Shown piece after piece: positions 12,441-23,979 of a DNA stretch of 64,000 bases. A program made the position numbers and the translations under genes. Origin of the DNA: Chinchilla lanigera (Eukaryota > Chordata > Mammalia > Rodentia > Chinchillidae); NCBI RefSeq assembly GCF_000276665.1, contig NW_004955438.1:11386148-11450147 (forward strand), written 5' to 3'. Every line of letters starts with the position of its first letter. Positions within the stretch are counted from its first letter, which is position 1. Under the pieces are notes generated by a model. The model saw only the letters and a list, made by a program, of their open reading frames with translations. It did not search any database and was not told where the DNA came from.

Positions 12441-12719
12441 CAACATTAGTATTTTTTAAATGGAACAGTATAGTTACCTTGATCATTTTTATTTTTAAAA
12501 TGTTTTTCCATGTAAATGCAATCGAGTGCCTAAAATATTATATTTTTTACATTTACTTGTACATGCCAAATGGAGAGTGTTTATCCTTTTATTCTCCCTG
12601 AAGACCAACCTCCTAACATTCAAACCTCACACATTTATCTCTTATAAAGGTCAGTTTATCAAAATGAAATATTTTGTTCATGGATGCTCCTCTTCCTTCT
12701 TCTTCTCCTCCTTCTTCTT

Positions 12720-12870
12720 TGTTTTTGTTTGTCTTTTGAGACGGTCTTTTTCTGTAATTCAGGCTCATCTTGAACTCACTATGTAGTGCAGGCTGGCCTC
12801 GAACTTGTGACTATTTTGCCTCAGCTTCCCTGAGGGCCAGGATTACAGGCATGCACCACCTTGCCCAACA
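12720..12870 (-). repeat. B1-type SINE with internal duplication
   Basis: TTTTGAGACGGTCTTTTTC ... TTCAGGCTCATCTTGAACTC ... GTGCAGGCTGGCCTCGAACT ... GGATTACAGGCATGCACCAC, read in reverse. Two copies of the CAGGCT-GAACT unit are present. Confidence 0.88.
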
Positions 12871-14263
12871 TGGATATTTTCCCCAACAAATTAATTTTCA
12901 CTAGGGAATTTTAAAGATCACTTTCCATTAACTTTTAAAGATTGGCTAATACACAAGCCTATAAGTAAAAATAGGATTACAAAAAAAAATAAACATTGTG
13001 AATATCTTATAATTTATGTTGACCAATAGGCCAGAGAAGTTCACACAGTGACAACTTAAACTCTATTGGATTCTTGGGAGACTAGAAGAGAAGTAATTCA
13101 TTTAACTCACTACTCAGTGAACTGAATTGTTTCTTCTTTTCTCCTAAGACTGTGAAAAGCTTTAAAATGAAAACTTCAACAAATTTGAACAGTTTGTAAA
13201 GCCTGGAATTAGAGAAACGAGAGAGGTTGGCATGGCTGAACAGAGAGGAGAGGGAACACTTTCAGTAATATTGAAATTAAATTATGAAATTTATGTGTAA
13301 GAAAGCAATGTTCATTACAGCACTTTTGCAGAAATTAAGTAGTAAATTAAAGGGTGAAAGTGCACAAGATCATTTGAAAACATTGTAGACTATTCCAAAG
13401 GCCAGGAATAATTTGACTAATTAATAATCCCTATCCAAAAAAAATAATTAAATGGAACAAAGAACTGGAGTGTTATAATTGAATGGCATCAATTGCTTCC
13501 AGTTTGTTAGACATGAAGGGAACTCAAATTGGGTTCCAATGAGCTAGCAAATGAAAAAATGAGGTTAGCATCACAAAATTTATGTTACTGTTGTTATTGT
13601 TACCACAGGTGAATGGTAAAGATGTTTTTCCAAACAGTGTTACACAGAATCTGGTTGAGATGCTGCTTAATCTTGCATGGAAGAGCTGAGTGAATGGTTG
13701 GAGACAGTAATATAATTTGCATCAATATCCTGAATGAAAGGGAGTCATATGTTATGGATGCAGAAGCCCTACAAATATTTAAAACTTGGAGAGTGTTATC
13801 CTTGCCAGTGTAAGTAGAAAAAATTTCAAAACATGGTGGAGGGAGTAGGGGAGAGGGGCAGAAATAACACTAAGTGTAAATGTAAAATTTTCATAGGTAG
13901 TTCAAGGAAGTGTGGTCAAGCTGTGAATGAGAGTAAGCATTCTGCTGAGCGGGTGACCGCTGAAGTTTTTGTCACTTCTCTATATTCAATTTGTGTAGCA
14001 ATGAATACTGTAAGGGTACCTGACTTTAGCAGCAAAGAAAGGACCAAATCTAAGGATTGTGGCAGAAAGGGAGAAAGATGCAGAGGTTCTTGAGACAATA
14101 GTTTTCTGTTTGGTTTCATGAGAAAGTATAGATATTATATTGAATTAAGTAATCTATTCTATGAAGTGTTAATATTTACCTAAGTCTTTAAGCTTAAAGT
14201 GATTCATAAGTTCTATTTAGTACATAACTGGAAAGAAACCCATTTACTCAGTAATTTTTTTTT
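12871..14263. other. Intergenic DNA, no gene
   Basis: AT-rich; no convincing gene or young repeat. The open frame at 13833-14093 has no domain I recognise. Confidence 0.4.
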
Positions 14264-14420
14264 TAGCACATTCTATTCCCAGTACTATTCTAGGCACTGG
14301 AGATACAGCAAAGATTCTACTCTTGGTGATTACATTCTGGAGAAAAGGAAGCAGAGGGCAGACACAGCTGATACAATCATATTTATCAAATATACCAGGT
14401 GATGTCAAAACCAGAGCCTG
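14264..14420 (+). mobile_element. L2 LINE 3' fragment
   Basis: TATTCTAGGCACTGGAGATA, ACAGCAAAGATTCTACTCTT and ATTACATTCTGGAGAAAAGG follow the L2 3'-end order in sense direction. Confidence 0.65.
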
Positions 14421-15325
14421 ACAGTAAAGGAGAAAAACAAATTTTCATTTAGGAACTGTTGCAATTGGGAAAAGGGACATAGGTTCAACTCCAAATACAG
14501 CAGGAACAAGTGAGACTTTATAGCTAAAGAGTAGATTGCAAGGGTTGGGCTGGAGGGTGGTGAATGCACAATCACGAAGAGGAGAAGAGACACCAGGGTA
14601 AGGGTAGTTCTTGCTAAACCAACTGAACAGTATTCTTACTGAAGGCAGACAAGGATTATCAGACATCACTCAAGAGGTGGTGGGATATAAGGAACTGACG
14701 AGACAGTGAGGGTAATCAGATATTGAGGGAAGGATTTTCTCTAAGCAGACTTAGCAGAATTCTTGTTATAATTAGACTATGCAAGATTGAACATGGTCAA
14801 GTTGAAAAATGACTAAAATTTGGTCAAAGAGAGAATTTTATTAATAACCGTAGGTCCTTTGAAGAAAACTGTGACAAGGAAATGAAACGGAGGTGGGTTG
14901 AATGGAGGACCGTATCAAGGAAGTAACATGTCAGTGGCGACCTTTATGAAGTGATCATTGAAGCAGGTGAATATCTGGGGAAGAGTGGGACTGTCACCCA
15001 ATAGCAAATGTAAAATACTTTGTTAAGTCCAGTTAAGGACCAGCAAGGACACCAGTATCCCTTGATTATGGAGTAAGCAAGAGGAAGAAGCTGAGATATG
15101 CCAGAGCAGTAGCTAGCACCTACAAACTTCCAGACATTTAGGTCTAAATAGGGAATTTGGATTGTGGTGGGAAACATGGCCGGACTTACTACTTTAAAGA
15201 GCAATACTTTGGACAAATCGAAGTCATTGTCTTACTTATTGCCTTTCTCTCATTCATATATGTGTCTTTGTGGCAGATTAGAGTAAAAGGTAGGATGCAA
15301 GAGTACAATATACACTACACACTAC
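14421..15325. other. Intergenic DNA, no gene
   Basis: Less AT-rich, possibly continuing the L2 remains at its start. The antisense open frames of 62-90 codons show no domain. Confidence 0.35.
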
Positions 15326-15418
15326 ACTTTTTTTTTTTTTGACAGTGATGGAAACCAGTATCTCATGTATGTTAGGCAAATGATCTCCCACTGGACTAAA
15401 CCTCCACCCATATGTTGC
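15326..15418 (-). repeat. Old ID-like SINE
   Basis: Poly(T) then AGTGATGGAAACCAGTATCTC and ACTGGACTAAACCTCCACCC: a much-mutated reverse ID. Confidence 0.55.
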
Positions 15419-16732
15419 ACTTTTAAAATCAGTACTTTTATTTTGCATTTTAATATTTGCACTAGAATTTTTGTATACATAAATGCCACATAATGGATAT
15501 CTATTATTATTTTAGCTTTAAAAAAATCTAGGTCTATTTTCCTTTTTTGTAAATAATGTAAAAAGAATCTCTCATTGTTCCTTGCCACTAAGTAGAAATA
15601 GGCAGCCTTTCGTGTTGTGTTCTTATCAGGACAAGAGGAAGATTGAAGTGGTTGCAGCATGAACAGAATTTATACTAACAAAATTCTAAGCTTACTTCAA
15701 TTGTTGAAAATGAATTCATTTTCAGACTCCAGAATCTGATTTCCAGAGTACAAAAAGCTTGATAGAAAAGGCATTTGAGTGTAATCAGCTCTCTTTATGC
15801 ATGCTTAGTTTAAAATGTTTAGGCTGTCTTACGTGCTATAAATCAGAAGGACTCGAGAAATATTCCTAGGAACACCTAAATGGTCACCTTAGCGAACATG
15901 TAATTGCCTGTGAAATTTAGACTTAAACGAGCAAATTTAAAATCAAAGGGACTGCTTAATAACTGTACTTTCACTTTCTTAAAATCTTTGCCAAAATAAC
16001 AGGTGGTAACATCATTGGAAAGCTACAGGAAGAAAACAGATCTTGGCAGATGGTCAGCAATTTGGGGCTAATGCAATGCAGCTTGTGTACAGAAATGGAG
16101 AAGCATTTTTCTTCACAGGGAAGTCTCTAGCGCTGTAATGCCTTTTGATTCAGTTTGCTATGGTTGTAGCAGAATATGAAGAGAATATTTCTTACCAGAT
16201 GAGGAAAAAAAATCACTGCTCGAGTATTTGAAATACTAGTAATATTGAATTGTGAGTACTTTATGGCATAAAGCAATTCCTCTGTGAATACAAGCTTACA
16301 TAAATTTGTAGACTTGAGAAAAATATGAAGCTGTGTGAAACAAATCTACAGAAATTAAAACTTTTTTCATATGGTCATAAATATTTACTTTCATATCAAT
16401 GGCACTGAATATATATATTCTCTAATATATATTAGTATAGGTATATATTAGAATTAGCACAGGGTGACAGTGGCATTCCAAATTACAGAACATGTTAAAA
16501 TAAATTACAGAATACAAAATATTTTTAAAACCAGATTTCTTATATAACAAAATTTTTTAGAAAGACAATTGTCTGAAATTGTGAAATAATTTTTCCAAAA
16601 GCAAAACTTATGGCATTCATTGCATTGCTTAGCATGTACTAAACGATATTAAATAATAATAGTGCCAGAATATCCTATTCTAGATTTTGCTGGGATTTCT
16701 TTTATGTGCATACTGTTGAGCATGTTGTGGGC
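15419..16732. other. Intergenic AT-rich DNA
   Basis: No gene or assignable repeat seen. Confidence 0.4.
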
Positions 16733-16817
16733 TTTTTTTTTCAGTGCTAGGGATTGAACTCAGGGCCTCACACATGCTATGGAAGTACCCTACCATTGGA
16801 CTAAGTCTCAAGCCTCT
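16733..16817 (-). repeat. ID-type SINE
   Basis: TTTTTTTTCAGTGCTAGGGA, TTGAACTCAGGGCCTCACAC, CATTGGACTAAGTCTCAAGC: reverse ID of an older type than the CCGGTACC group. Confidence 0.8.
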
Positions 16818-17524
16818 GGGCTGTGATTTAAAATGGGTGTATGTTAACATGCTAAGGAAACAGCCTATGTTCCTGTTTACTAGGCAGGTGCTCTGACCAG
16901 CTGAGCCCCGGGAAAAATAGCCTACATTCCTACTTTGCCAAGAGCTGCAACATACCCTCCCATCCATGAAAATAGACACTGCTCTACTCGTTACTGTATA
17001 CTTATAGCTTAGAAAAGTACCTGGCATAGTAGGTATTAATAAACACTTGCTGAATGGTTAAAAATTATCAAGAAGATTGCATCAAGAAGACATGTAAAGT
17101 CTCAAAGAAAGCATATAAAAGCAGTTTATTTGAAATCTTAAGAAAATGTATCTAGCAGTAGTGGAATTATGTTCACAAGCCTATTCCTAATTTGCCCGAA
17201 AAAACACAGCTAGTAAGTCTAACCTCAACACCGGCACTCTTTTCCATAACTACTCTATGCTGAAGTACCTTGTGACAGGAGAACTGCCTTCTTCATTTCT
17301 GTGTTGTCACGAAGCAAGGGGTCTGGACAAGTACTTGTTGGGTAAAAGGACATTTCCTTTTGTTTTTCTTTTGGGTTAAGTTAAACGGCCTGAATACTTC
17401 TAGTTTAATGTTCAAGAAAATTTAACCTTTGGCATTTGAAACTGCATTATGTTCAGTATTTGTTTTTACACTGAGTTAAACTGAAGAGATATCTAGTTGT
17501 AAGAGAGCAAAAGATCAAGGAGCT
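16818..17524. other. Intergenic DNA
   Basis: No gene. 16870-16915 has a second short ID-like tail (ACTAGGCAGGTGCTCTGACC). Confidence 0.4.
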
Positions 17525-17640
17525 GAGATTTAGCACTGATTTGGAAACTGACTCTTACAAAGGAATTAAATTGTGTCTCTGTGCTTCATTTTCCCTAGCA
17601 GTAAAATAGTGCTAGCAATTCTTATGTTTTCCCTTTACCA
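17525..17640 (+). repeat. MIR SINE
   Basis: CTGTGCTTCATTTTCCCTAG followed by CAGTAAAATAGTGCTA matches the MIR core (CTCAGTTTCCTCATCTGTAAAATGG). Confidence 0.6.
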
Positions 17641-17734
17641 GGAATTTTTATATTTACTATTATTATTGTTAGCATTTAAAAAATAATAGTTTCTGCTATA
17701 TTGATTAGCATTGTAGAAAAAGTAAACAAGTTGT

Positions 17735-18215
17735 CTTGGTTACTTTTCTCTTGTTGCCAAGACAAAATACGGGACTCCCAATATTAAGGAAGGAAAGGTT
17801 TATTTAGCTCATAATCTGTGGAGGTTTCAGGCCATACTTGGCTGGCTCCAAGGCAGAGTGGCACATGGCAGAGGGCAACAGTTCATAAAGGTGGAACACA
17901 GCAAAGTGAAAGCAAAAATGGGGAGCAACAAGCCTCTTTTTCTCCCTTATATTGTAAACAGGCTATCCCCACCCAGGGGGCATGTAGCACTCACATAATC
18001 TCCACACCCTCCTCTTGCACAAGCTCAGGATGAATTCAAAGTAAGGACCCTGGCTCCCTGCTCAGTCACTCATTTAACCTTCTAAATTTCTCATGTTGAC
18101 ATGATGAACAACATCCTAGAGCAGGAAGGGTGTGTCATTTTACCCCAGGATGTAGAACTGATGAGTTTCTTAGTTAAGCTTCTAGACTCCTCAAGTTGAC
18201 ACAATGTATCAACCA
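17735..18215 (-). mobile_element. MaLR-type LTR (solo)
   Basis: Reverse LTR: GGAAAGGTTTATTTAGCTCA, CATACTTGGCTGGCTCCAAG, GCAGAGTGGCACATGGCAGA. It shares this core order with the two LTRs of the element at 18765-22085, so it is the same or a sister family. Confidence 0.7.
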
Positions 18216-18764
18216 TAAAACAAGTCTATCTATAAATTCATAAAATCAGTTAATCATAAGCACATTTACATGATATAAAAATCAGCTAACTGTATACCAT
18301 TTACATGACATAAAAATAAATGTTTATAACCTCATAGAGGCATATTTTATGCTACATTTGGAAATGTGTAACAGAGTGCAATTTGATTAATATTACACAA
18401 TCCTCTCATTTACTTGAATTTTTAAAAAATTACTCTTGGTGGAACTGGAGATTGAACCTAGAGCCTTCCCACTGCGGTATATGTCAAGCTTCCCTTTTTA
18501 AATGTTACCATGTGTGCTTTGACTGCACATTTGAATCACCTGGAAAACTTAAGAAAAAAATACTTTCATCTCAGCCTTACCTCAGATCTATAAGTCAGGA
18601 GATCTATGGATGGAATTTGGACATGTGTATTTTTCACCTTTTTTGTTTGTGTATGTTTGTGATAAATAATAAATGCATTAATCACGGGGCATTGGTACAT
18701 ATACATGTCACATGTTGATCCTTTTTGCTTCCCCTCTCCAAATGTTCTGCAAAATACCTGACCA
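18216..18764. other. Intergenic DNA with old ID piece
   Basis: No gene. 18430-18495 holds a decayed reverse ID (GGTGGAACTGGAGATTGAAC). Confidence 0.5.
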
Positions 18765-19264
18765 TCTATATTAGTTATCTCATTGCTTAGACACAATACA
18801 CAATACCTACAATGTAAAGGAGAGGTTTAATTTGACTCTCAGTTTCAGAGGATTCAGTCCACGGTCAGCTGGCTCCAAGACCACAACATCATGGCAAAAG
18901 GGTTTGCAGAAGCAAAGATGCTTAGTTTATGGCAGCTGGGAAGCAGAGCAAGGGAAGAGAGCCGGAGAGGAAGGGGTGGGGACCAGATATACACGCTAAG
19001 CCCATGCCTCCTCGGCCCACCATGATATACTTAGACATGTGCTCCCCCGAGGGGATCCTAAAGTCAATCAAACTGACATTCCACCCTAACTGCCACATAC
19101 CACTCCTTGTCAACTTGCTAAGAAAACACGTCTTTAAATCATACTTAAGCTCCAAATAAAGACCATCACAAGTTAGTAATTTTAACATAATACAACCGGA
19201 AATGTAACAACCCCATCCCCAAACTCTGAATAGTTCTAGCTTTTCTCAAAAGTCTGAATCCCAA

Positions 19265-19418
19265 ACTGGGCATGGTGGCACATTCCTGTAGTCTCAGCAC
19301 TTGGGAGGCTGAGACAGAAGGATCACTGTGAGTTCAAGACCAGCCTGGGCTACAAAGTGTGTTCAAGACCAGCCTGAACCGCACAGTGAAACCTGGTCTC
19401 AAAAAGAGAAAAAAAAAA
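19265..19418 (+). repeat. B1-type SINE with internal duplication
   Basis: CTGGGCATGGTGGCACATTC, GTGAGTTCAAGACCAGCCTG, GGCTACAAAGTGTGTTCAAG, then a second GACCAGCCTGAACC and an A-rich tail. Possible target duplication AAAAGTCTGAATCC / AAAAGTCTAAGTCC. Confidence 0.9.
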
Positions 19419-20504
19419 GTCTAAGTCCAAGTCTCTTCCAAGACACAAGGCAAACTGTTAGCTGTGAACCCTTGTAAAACTCAAAACTAATTACACAATC
19501 CTAAGGCATAATTGCACAGGGTAAACATTCCCATTCCAAAACAAAGGAATAGGGAGATTCCTCTCCATATTATTAATGAGACCTATTAATATTAATGAGA
19601 CCAAATTAATCCCTATTAATATTAATGAGACCAAAGCAAGACTGAAACTCAGCAGGTCGAGTATCAAGTCCTGTAGCACTGTCTCTGGGATTCAGGGCAT
19701 GTGGCTGTGAGACATGAGTCTCAGAGGGCTTGAATAGCCCCACTCCTACAGCCTTGCTAGTTGTCAGCTACATAGCCTCTCTGTTGGGCTGATTCTAATT
19801 ATGGCTTATACCTTTGCTTGGCAGACATTTCATGTTCTTGACATCTCCAACTTCCTGGGTTCTCCACTGCACTTTTGGCTTAATTTCCATAGCTTCATGT
19901 ACTGCCCTTTTAGGATTTTTTTGCCTGAACTTCCAGGATGGACACACCCTTACTCCATAACACTCGCATTCCCTAAGCTGTTAAAATCAACATTCTATGG
20001 ATGATATCAAGTCTGCCACCAGAGTGGGCAGTAACTGGGACCCCTTGGATCATACGAACAGCCCCCTCTGAATACCTGGATGGCTGAACATGGTGAAATG
20101 AGTCCTGGGGAATCAATTCCCTAGGTGGCCCTTCTTGAGCAGGGACCCATGGGCTCTTTCCTGAAATGTAAAATATATACTTTTGTACCTTTGAGCCTCC
20201 AATGGGTGGGATCTTGCTGATTCCTGGGATGCCCTCAAATCATCTTTCTTCTTGTCCCTGTACAAAAGTAACTGGTTTCATTTTAATAGTGCTAATCTCT
20301 TTAGCAGCCACACTTCTTTTGGCCCCAACATTGCACATGGCTCCTCTTGGGCTAAAATTAAGCTTTTCATAATTTCTTGTTCTGATTTTTGCCCCTAAAT
20401 CTAACTGTAAATCTGGTTAAAAGCAGCCAGATACAGTATCCATGCCATAGCCTGAATGTTGGGCCAACTTTTTTAAATTTTTAAAAGAAAAGAATTTATT
20501 TGAA

Positions 20505-20555
20505 GGTAGGAGGAGTGAGAGAGAAAGAGAGAAAGAGGGAGGGAGGGAGAGAGAA
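20505..20555. repeat. GA-rich low-complexity tract
   Basis: GAGAGAGAAAGAGAGAAAGA then GGGAGGGAGGGAGAGAGA. Confidence 0.85.
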
Positions 20556-21331
20556 TACTTTGGATGAGCAAGGAGTATTAGAAGGTGAAATACTTCTGGG
20601 CTACCTTTGAGTCTCCACCATGTTGGTTTGGGGGATATTTTTGCAAGGGGAAACAATGTAATATAGGACATATATTTTATATGATTATTTATAATAGCCA
20701 CCCAAAGAATGATATACAAGAGAGTGCAGGAAATCTGTCCACACACTATAGACCAGGAATTGAGCTGAGAGCCTGAATCCTATGATAATGTCCACATGAG
20801 TCCAGCTCAATGCTTAGAGCCCATAACAATGCCTCCCACAAATCCAACTGGAGGCCCAGAGCCCATGACAATGTCTCATGCAGGCCTGTTTCATGGATCT
20901 GCACTGGGAAGGCCCAAAGGTCAGTGGTGGAATCTAGGAAGTCTGTGCCAACAGGATGAAGGGTCTGTGCTAGCAGGCTGAGGTATCTACACTGGAGCCA
21001 GGAGGTGATGCACAAAGTAAGGATCAGAGCTCCCCCAAAGTGAACGAAACTATTCTCAGTGTCATCAAGGTCCCAAGCTCCTTGAAGGATGAAAACAGCA
21101 GAGTTCATCAGGAAAGCCAGCATGACAGGTTCCTCCAACAGAACCAACAGCTCCTTACAGCTTCCACCAGCTCCCAACAGCCTTCTCATTTCCCAACAGC
21201 CTTACTTCTTCTCCAGTTCTGCCTGTTACGCTGCTGGCAAAAATCCTCAGGTGGGCTTCCCACACCCAGCACCACACTTAGTTCAGCTGGGCGTTAGAAG
21301 TTGACCACCACTTGTTAATACACTACACCAA

Positions 21332-21402
21332 CTTTTTTTTTTTGGTCTGAGACAGGATCTCGCTACGCAGTTCAGGCTGGTCTCAAACTCACATCAATCC
21401 AC
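21332..21402 (-). repeat. B1-type SINE, truncated
   Basis: TTTTTTTTTTGGTCTGAGAC, AGGATCTCGCTACGCAGTTC, AGGCTGGTCTCAAACTCAC; the 5' half of the source RNA is missing. Confidence 0.8.
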
Positions 21403-22149
21403 CATCCTTAATTTCATTCTCCCACAAAGTCTCAGAACATGGGTAAACTGTAGACAATATTTGTTTCCAGAGTGTAACACACATTGCCCCTAGACCAACT
21501 GCCAATGAATTCCTTGTTCCCAATTGAAACCTCCTGAACCTGGCCTTTACCATCCACATTCAGGATTCTAGTCTTCTGACCTCCAACCAGAATCACCCAC
21601 AAAGCTCTGTTTACAGCATTCTATGGCTTCTCTAGCCTACATCTCCAAAGGTTTTCATTCTCTTCCCACAAACTAGTTTCAAAGGCTTCTAAAGCAAGTG
21701 ATCAGGTATAGTCACAGCAGTGACTCTATTCTGAGTATCAGTTTTCTATATTAATCAGTTTTCTAATCATTGAGGTACACTACTCAACACCTACAACTTA
21801 AAGAAGAGGTTTATTTGGCTAATGGTTTATAGGGATTCAATCCATGCTTGGCTGGCTTCAAGGCAGAAATATGGCAGAAGGACATGGTAGAGAAAAGATA
21901 TTTAGTTCATAGTGGTTGGGAAGGAGAAGGAAACAGTGCCACGAAGGAAAGGGGAAGGGACAAATACAGAACCCAAGTCCATACCTCATGGCCCACCCAG
22001 AAATGTGCTCTACCAATCCCTCAGGAGGATCCCAGTGCTAATCAAGTTGACACTCCATCCTAAACAGCATACCAGCACTCTTCAAAACTCACAATGTTAC
22101 TTAAGAAAAGGAATATTTGAAAAACTGTCATGAAGCAGAGGAGGCAAGA

Positions 22150-22425
22150 GAGATATGACCGAAAGTGCAGTATAGTACCCTAAGTGAAATCCTGGAATAT
22201 AAAAAATGATATTTGAAGAAAAACACAGAAATTCAAGTAAATTATAGCATTTAGTTAATAGTAACACACCAGTGCTGGTTCCTTAGAGATGACAAATGTG
22301 CTAAGGTAATGTAAGACATTAACAAAAGGGAAAACAGGGTGAGGAGTACATGGTAATTTGGTATTATCTCTACAACTTCTTTGTAAATCTCAAATTATTC
22401 TAAAATACAAAATTTATTTAATCAG
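22150..22425 (+). mobile_element. Old L1 (L1ME-like) 3' end
   Basis: GTAATGTAAGACATTAACAA, GGGTGAGGAGTACATGGTAA, TTATCTCTACAACTTCTTTG, TAAATCTCAAATTATTCTAA: the order of an old L1 3'UTR in sense. Confidence 0.65.
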
Positions 22426-22685
22426 TCTAATATGGAGCCAGAGTGATGAACCTTGTAGGAATTTGCTTACATTGTTTCAGAAAACAAAAAGCCCTTGTTA
22501 AACATTGAGCCCAACTGTCAACTACCAGCTTATACATTCCTAAAAACCTGACCTTCACAAACAACTGCGTTAGGACCTTTTGATAGATTATATTTCTAGA
22601 GTCACTTCTGCAGAAACACAGTGGAGCAATTATAACAAACACAACTGTAGTAATTATTATCTTGAAAGTTATTCACGTCCAAGAT

Positions 22686-22688
<3 letters not shown>

Positions 22689-22720
<32 letters not shown>

Positions 22721-22868
22721 TTATTTTTGAGACAAAGTTTCACTATGTAGTTCAGGCTGGCCTTGAGCTCACTTTGTAGCTGAGGCTGGCCTCAAACTCA
22801 CAGCGATCCTCCTGCCTCAGCCTCCGGAGTGCTGGGATTACAGGCATGAGCCACCACGCCTGTCTATT
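22689..22868 (-). repeat. B1-type SINE with duplication and (TTTA)n tail
   Basis: A (TTTA)n tail precedes TTGAGACAAAGTTTCACTAT. Two CAGGCTGGCC units follow (CCTTGAGCTCACTTTGTAGC, then GAGGCTGGCCTCAAACTCAC) and GGGATTACAGGCATGAGCC. Exact duplication TCCAAGATTTA at 22678-22688 and 22869-22879. Confidence 0.95.
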
Positions 22869-22879
22869 TCCAAGATTTA

Positions 22880-23424
22880 AAAATTCTAAAAATGATTGCT
22901 TGATAAAGGAAAAATTTACAATCAATTTTGTAGTTTGGGAATTTAAATTTCATTTTTGATATCTATAAAATTTATCTTGATTAAATATAATATCTGCATT
23001 ATGGCTTCTTAGTTGCTTGAGAAAATTGCAAATTATTTCCCTTTGCTAAGGCCTTCTCAGTTCATTTGTTATATATATAGAAGTTTTATATTTCTGCAGT
23101 TCTGCAGTGTTGGGGTTTTTCCCCTCCTGTCCCTCGCGCCGTGATAGGAAGGAGGTAAGGACGAAAGACACCGCTCCATCTACCATGAAGCCTAACTGAG
23201 TTTACCTAGGTCACATTTACTGTCTTCATAACCACTACATTTGACCACTACATATAACCAACACATTTAATACTGGTTACTTTGTCAATCGCCACAGGCA
23301 AGTCAGAACTGTGCCTGAAGAAATCACGCCAGAGCTGGGCGCTGGAGAGGTGCAGGGCGGCGGTGGGGTCTGCATACATTATTGACTTTGGGGAAAATGT
23401 CACAACCCCTGACAGATGGTCACA
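22880..23424. other. DNA upstream of the TTC8 promoter
   Basis: AT-rich to 23100, then a short GC-rich patch (CCTCGCGCCGTGATAGG at about 23130). No gene. Confidence 0.4.
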
Positions 23425-23530
23425 CAGATTACAGTCCCAGCTCTCTAACCGCGTAGGAGTTTGGGTAAATGTTTTGACTGCTCTGAACCTATGTCAGTTT
23501 CTCATTAGTAAAATGAGTTGATGGGACCAA
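23425..23530 (+). repeat. MIR SINE
   Basis: CTCTGAACCTATGTCAGTTT then CTCATTAGTAAAATGAG corresponds to the MIR core in sense. Confidence 0.65.
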
Positions 23531-23786
23531 GCAATCTCTAGACCCCACTGCAATTCCGACATTGAGATTCGGAGATGAGGAACTGGAGAGTTTCAGGATT
23601 CAGGGCATTGAGTTTGATGGGCAGGGGAGCATTGGAGAAACTGTTGCCATGTTTGTGTTTCTGGAGTCAGAAGCTTTATAAAGGTAGGAATGAGCGAAGG
23701 ACAGCATAGGACTGAAATGCTACAGACTTTCTATTCCCCAGACACCTCCCTGCCCCCCTCCCGCTACAGCTGCGAGCAAAGCGGCT

Positions 23787-23800
23787 GTTGCTAGGCAACC
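23787..23800 (+). promoter_or_regulatory. X-box (RFX-factor binding site) upstream of TTC8
   Basis: GTTGCTAGGCAACC is a 14-bp site with GTTGC and GCAAC arms inverted around TAG. It fits the palindromic X-box bound by RFX/DAF-19 factors that drive cilium genes. It lies about 335 bp before the TTC8 ATG, a usual promoter position. The motif is seen directly; RFX control is inferred from family knowledge (BBS genes carry X-boxes in C. elegans). Confidence 0.85.
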
Positions 23801-23979
23801 AAGCCTCAGAGGGGTGGAGGACCCCAGGCGAGGTGTTTAAGTCACTACCTTTTTTCTTTTCCAAGCGATGGCGTCTTACTTTTCGAAATTAATGAGATCT
23901 ATATTCTTTAAAAGTACGCAATTTTTTTGCAGCCAAGTTTGGGGAAACTCTAAAGCTGAGTTCCGCTCGCAGTAGTTTT

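Larger units (their letters stand above)
18765..22085 (-). mobile_element. MaLR LTR-retrotransposon, LTR-internal-LTR (minus strand)
   Basis: Two related LTR copies in reverse, 18765-19105 and about 21745-22083, flank about 2.6 kb of non-genic sequence. Shared blocks are an AGAGGTTTA start, GATTCAATCCATGCTTGGCT or GATTCAGTCCACGGTCAGCT, GGCCCACC, and CTAATCAAGTTGACACTCC or CAATCAAACTGACATTCC, ending ACATACC or GCATACC. The internal part has no retroviral genes and fits a non-autonomous MaLR body. SINEs at 19265 and 21332 inserted later. The 147- and 109-codon antisense frames inside are not genes. Confidence 0.75.

Noticed and set aside
20746..21189. 147-codon minus-strand open frame
   Set aside because: Inside the MaLR internal region; low-complexity Leu-rich translation with no known fold or family.
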